A DNA stretch of 64,000 nt, taken from NCBI GenBank assembly GCA_937980645.1, contig CALJPQ010000003.1, positions 248,001 to 312,000 on the forward strand, in the 5' to 3' direction. The DNA comes from an uncultured Saprospiraceae bacterium. Lineage in GTDB: Bacteria; Bacteroidota; Bacteroidia; Chitinophagales; Saprospiraceae. The notes under the pieces are model-generated. The model saw only the letters and a program-made list of their open reading frames with translations. It made no database searches and was not told the origin of the DNA. Both the position numbers and the translations under genes were made by a program. Positions 61,857-64,000 of this stretch are shown here, piece after piece. The first letter of the stretch is position 1. The number at the start of each line of letters is the position of its first letter.

Positions 61857-64000
61857 TCAGGCCATTTCGTAAGCCTCGATAGGTGGGCATACGCACACTA
61901 AATTGCGGTCGCCGTAGGCCTGGTCAATGCGGCTTACGGTGGGCCAGAATTTCCAGCCCTGGCGCAGGTAGGGTAGAGGAAAGGCTGCCTGTTCGCGGCT
62001 GTAAGCATGCGGCCACTCGTTAGCGCAAACGACTTGAGCTGTGTGAGGTGCATTGTGCAGTGGGTTATCCTCGAGGCTGTACTTGCCCTCAGCGATGTCG
62101 TCTATCTCGCGGCGAATAGCCAGCAGGGCATCGCAGAAACGGTCGAGTTCGGCCTTGCTTTCGCTTTCGGTGGGCTCAATCATGATCGTGCCAGCTACTG
62201 GAAACGACAGCGTGGGCGCATGGAAGCCGTAATCCATCAGACGCTTGGCCACGTCTTCGGCGCTGACAAGGGCCTTAAAGGGTCGCAGATCCACAATCAT
62301 TTCGTGGGCGCAGCGGCCGTTTTCACCGCTGTACAGGATCGAGTAAGCCCCCTCTAAGCGAGCCTTGATGTAGTTAGCATTGAGGATAGCGTATTTGGTA
62401 GCGTTGGTTACGCCTTCGGCGCCCAGCATCTTGATATAGGCGTAGGAGATGAGCAGGATGCTGGCGCTGCCCCAGGGGGCGGCGCTTACTGCCGTAATGG
62501 CTTTGGCGCCGCCGGTTTTCACCAATGGGTGGCCGGGCAGGAAAGGCGCCAGTTTGGCGTTGCAGCAGATAGGGCCCATACCCGGGCCGCCGCCGCCGTG
62601 CGGGATGGCGAAGGTTTTGTGCAGGTTGAGGTGGCACACATCGGCACCGATGGCCGCCGGGCTGGTCAGGCCCACCTGGGCGTTCATATTGGCGCCGTCC
62701 ATATACACCATGCCGCCGTACTGGTGGATGATGTCGCAAATATCGCGGATAGCCGTCTCGAATACGCCGTGCGTAGAGGGGTACGTTACCATCAGGCAGG
62801 CCAGCCGTTCGCTGTGCTGTTCGGCTTTGGCGCGCAGGTCGTTCACGTCAATGTTGCCACGTTCGTCGCAGGCCACCACGACCACCTGCATGCCGGCCAT
62901 AACGGCGCTGGCCGGATTGGTGCCGTGCGCCGACGAAGGAATGAGCGCTACATTGCGATAGCTCTCGCCACGCGACTCGTGATAGGCCCGAATGACCATC
63001 AGCCCTGTGTACTCACCTTGCGCGCCCGAATTAGGCTGTAATGAACAGGCCTCGAAGCCCGTGATTTCGCACAGGTACTGCTCCAGTTCGCGAATAATCT
63101 TCTGATACCCTTGCGTCTGCGAGGCCGGCGCAAAGGGATGAATGTTGGCCCACAGTTCCCAGCTCACCGGTATCATTTCGGTGGCGGCATTGAGCTTCAT
63201 GGTGCATGAGCCGAGCGAGATCATCGAATGCGTGAGCGACAGGTCGCGGTTTTCTAAGCGCTTCAGGTAGCGCATCATTTCGCTTTCGGTGTGGTAACTG
63301 TTGAACACCGGATGCGTCAGGAACGGCGTTTCGCGCTGCAAGGCGATAGGAATGGCGCTGTGGCTGACGGGCACCGGTGTTGGAGCGCCAAAAATGGCGG
63401 CAATGTCGGCCAGGTCGCGCTCTGTAACGGTTTCATCTATGCTAATTTGCAGGCCGCGCTCGTCGTAGAAAAAGTTGATACCAGCTGCATCGGCCTTCTG
63501 GTGAATTTGCTCGAGTATCTCGGCACTCAAATGGAGGCGCAGGGTGTCGAAGTAGTGGGTGTGTGCCACGGCAAAACCCGCTTTTGCCAGTGCGGCCGCT
63601 AATGCTTTCGCCATGTCATGCGCGCGCTGAGCAATGCCTCGGATGCCTTGAGGACCGTGATAGACGGCGTACATGGCGGCCATATTGGCCAGCAGAGCCT
63701 GTGCTGTGCAGATGTTGGAGGTCGCCTTTTCGCGGCGGATATGCTGCTCGCGTGTCTGGAGCGCCATGCGCAGGGCGCGGTTGCCGTAGCGATCCACCGA
63801 AACGCCAATGATTCGGCCCGGAATGAGGCGCTTGAACTCTTCCGTAGTGGCGAAATAAGCCGCATGTGGGCCACCGAAGCCCACGGGCACGCCGAAGCGC
63901 TGCGTGTTGCCCACAGCGCAATCGGCCCCCCACTCTCCGGGCGGTTTGAGCAACGCCAGCGAAAGGATGTCGGCAGCCACGCACACATAAGCACCCACAG
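61857..64000 (-). CDS. gcvP: Glycine dehydrogenase (P protein), 5' truncated by the window end
   Basis: The frame is open to the end of the window; ~714 residues of a ~960-residue protein are visible, so the N-terminal quarter is missing. PLP-dependent decarboxylase of the glycine cleavage system, releasing CO2 from glycine and loading the lipoyl group of GcvH. The PLP Lys is in [21 protein letters not shown]. Fits the one-carbon theme with metH and serA-like genes. GcvT, GcvH not visible. Confidence 0.95.
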   Translation of the reverse strand, partial: VGAYVCVAADILSLALLKPPGEWGADCAVGNTQRFGVPVGFGGPHAAYFATTEEFKRLIPGRIIGVSVDRYGNRALRMALQTREQHIRREKATSNICTAQALLANMAAMYAVYHGPQGIRGIAQRAHDMAKALAAALAKAGFAVAHTHYFDTLRLHLSAEILEQIHQKADAAGINFFYDERGLQISIDETVTERDLADIAAIFGAPTPVPVSHSAIPIALQRETPFLTHPVFNSYHTESEMMRYLKRLENRDLSLTHSMISLGSCTMKLNAATEMIPVSWELWANIHPFAPASQTQGYQKIIRELEQYLCEITGFEACSLQPNSGAQGEYTGLMVIRAYHESRGESYRNVALIPSSAHGTNPASAVMAGMQVVVVACDERGNIDVNDLRAKAEQHSERLACLMVTYPSTHGVFETAIRDICDIIHQYGGMVYMDGANMNAQVGLTSPAAIGADVCHLNLHKTFAIPHGGGGPGMGPICCNAKLAPFLPGHPLVKTGGAKAITAVSAAPWGSASILLISYAYIKMLGAEGVTNATKYAILNANYIKARLEGAYSILYSGENGRCAHEMIVDLRPFKALVSAEDVAKRLMDYGFHAPTLSFPVAGTIMIEPTESESKAELDRFCDALLAIRREIDDIAEGKYSLEDNPLHNAPHTAQVVCANEWPHAYSREQAAFPLPYLRQGWKFWPTVSRIDQAYGDRNLVCVCPPIEAYEMA

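Overview
The window is chromosomal DNA from a Bacteroidota bacterium, most likely a saprospirian (Saprospiraceae, Lewinella or Haliscomenobacter-like). The evidence is the gene content: TonB-dependent receptors with CarboxypepD_reg-like N-termini, a GLPGLI-family protein, a PorV/PorQ-type barrel linked to type IX secretion (T9SS), a dockerin/cohesin secreted protein with a T9SS-like tail, and Bacteroidota-type TAnnTTTG promoter elements with no Shine-Dalgarno signals. Coding density is high. I found no tRNA, rRNA, CRISPR array, insertion sequence or prophage, so this looks like ordinary core chromosome with lineage-specific surface genes.

Layout. 1-1.4 kb: end of an outer-membrane barrel gene and a GLPGLI protein. 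1.8-6.1 kb: secreted thioredoxin, chorismate synthase, a membrane-anchored Ppx/GppA-like protein, a BtuF-like binding protein and a SPOR protein. 6.4-14.7 kb: Rad50-like ATPase, acyltransferase-3, dockerin/cohesin protein, Mre11-like nuclease (opposite strand) and a YugP-type metallopeptidase. 14.8-18.3 kb: serS and rho, divergent. 18.3-23.9 kb (minus strand): Rpn-family nuclease, TonB receptor, TlpA-like oxidoreductase, lipoprotein. 24.1-34.1 kb (plus): a 2-hydroxyacid dehydrogenase, then a three-gene surface cassette made of a 1198-aa TonB receptor, a 1351-aa secreted protein and a PorV-like barrel. 34.3-42.5 kb: MgtC/SapB-DUF4010 protein, YqgE, an operon with fabD, ilvE, an HNH/AP2 protein, a 30-residue lipoprotein, PlsC, an SLC45-like transporter and an acidic-tail protein. 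42.7-47.5 kb (minus): a polysaccharide operon (aminotransferase, UDP-sugar dehydrogenase, CpsB-type phosphatase, two Wza-like exporters). 47.7-52.5 kb (minus): metH and an unaccompanied paaA. 52.7-56.5 kb (plus): gamma-glutamyltransferase and a metallophosphoesterase. 56.5-59 kb (minus): WD40 protein, serA-like dehydrogenase, DinB protein. 59.1-61.8 kb (plus): rimO, TauE/SafE protein, LysM protein. The window ends inside gcvP (minus).

Functional themes are amino-acid and one-carbon metabolism (aroC, ilvE, serA-like, metH, gcvP), envelope and surface biology, double-strand-break processing, and information processing (rho, serS, rimO). The least explained items are the three-gene TonB/secreted/PorV cassette with a terminator-like hairpin inside it, the extracytoplasmic Ppx-like protein, the degenerate HNH/AP2 protein beside a 30-aa lipoprotein gene, and a palindromic 14-mer found three times in the window. 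I did not find a clearly new defence or mobile system.
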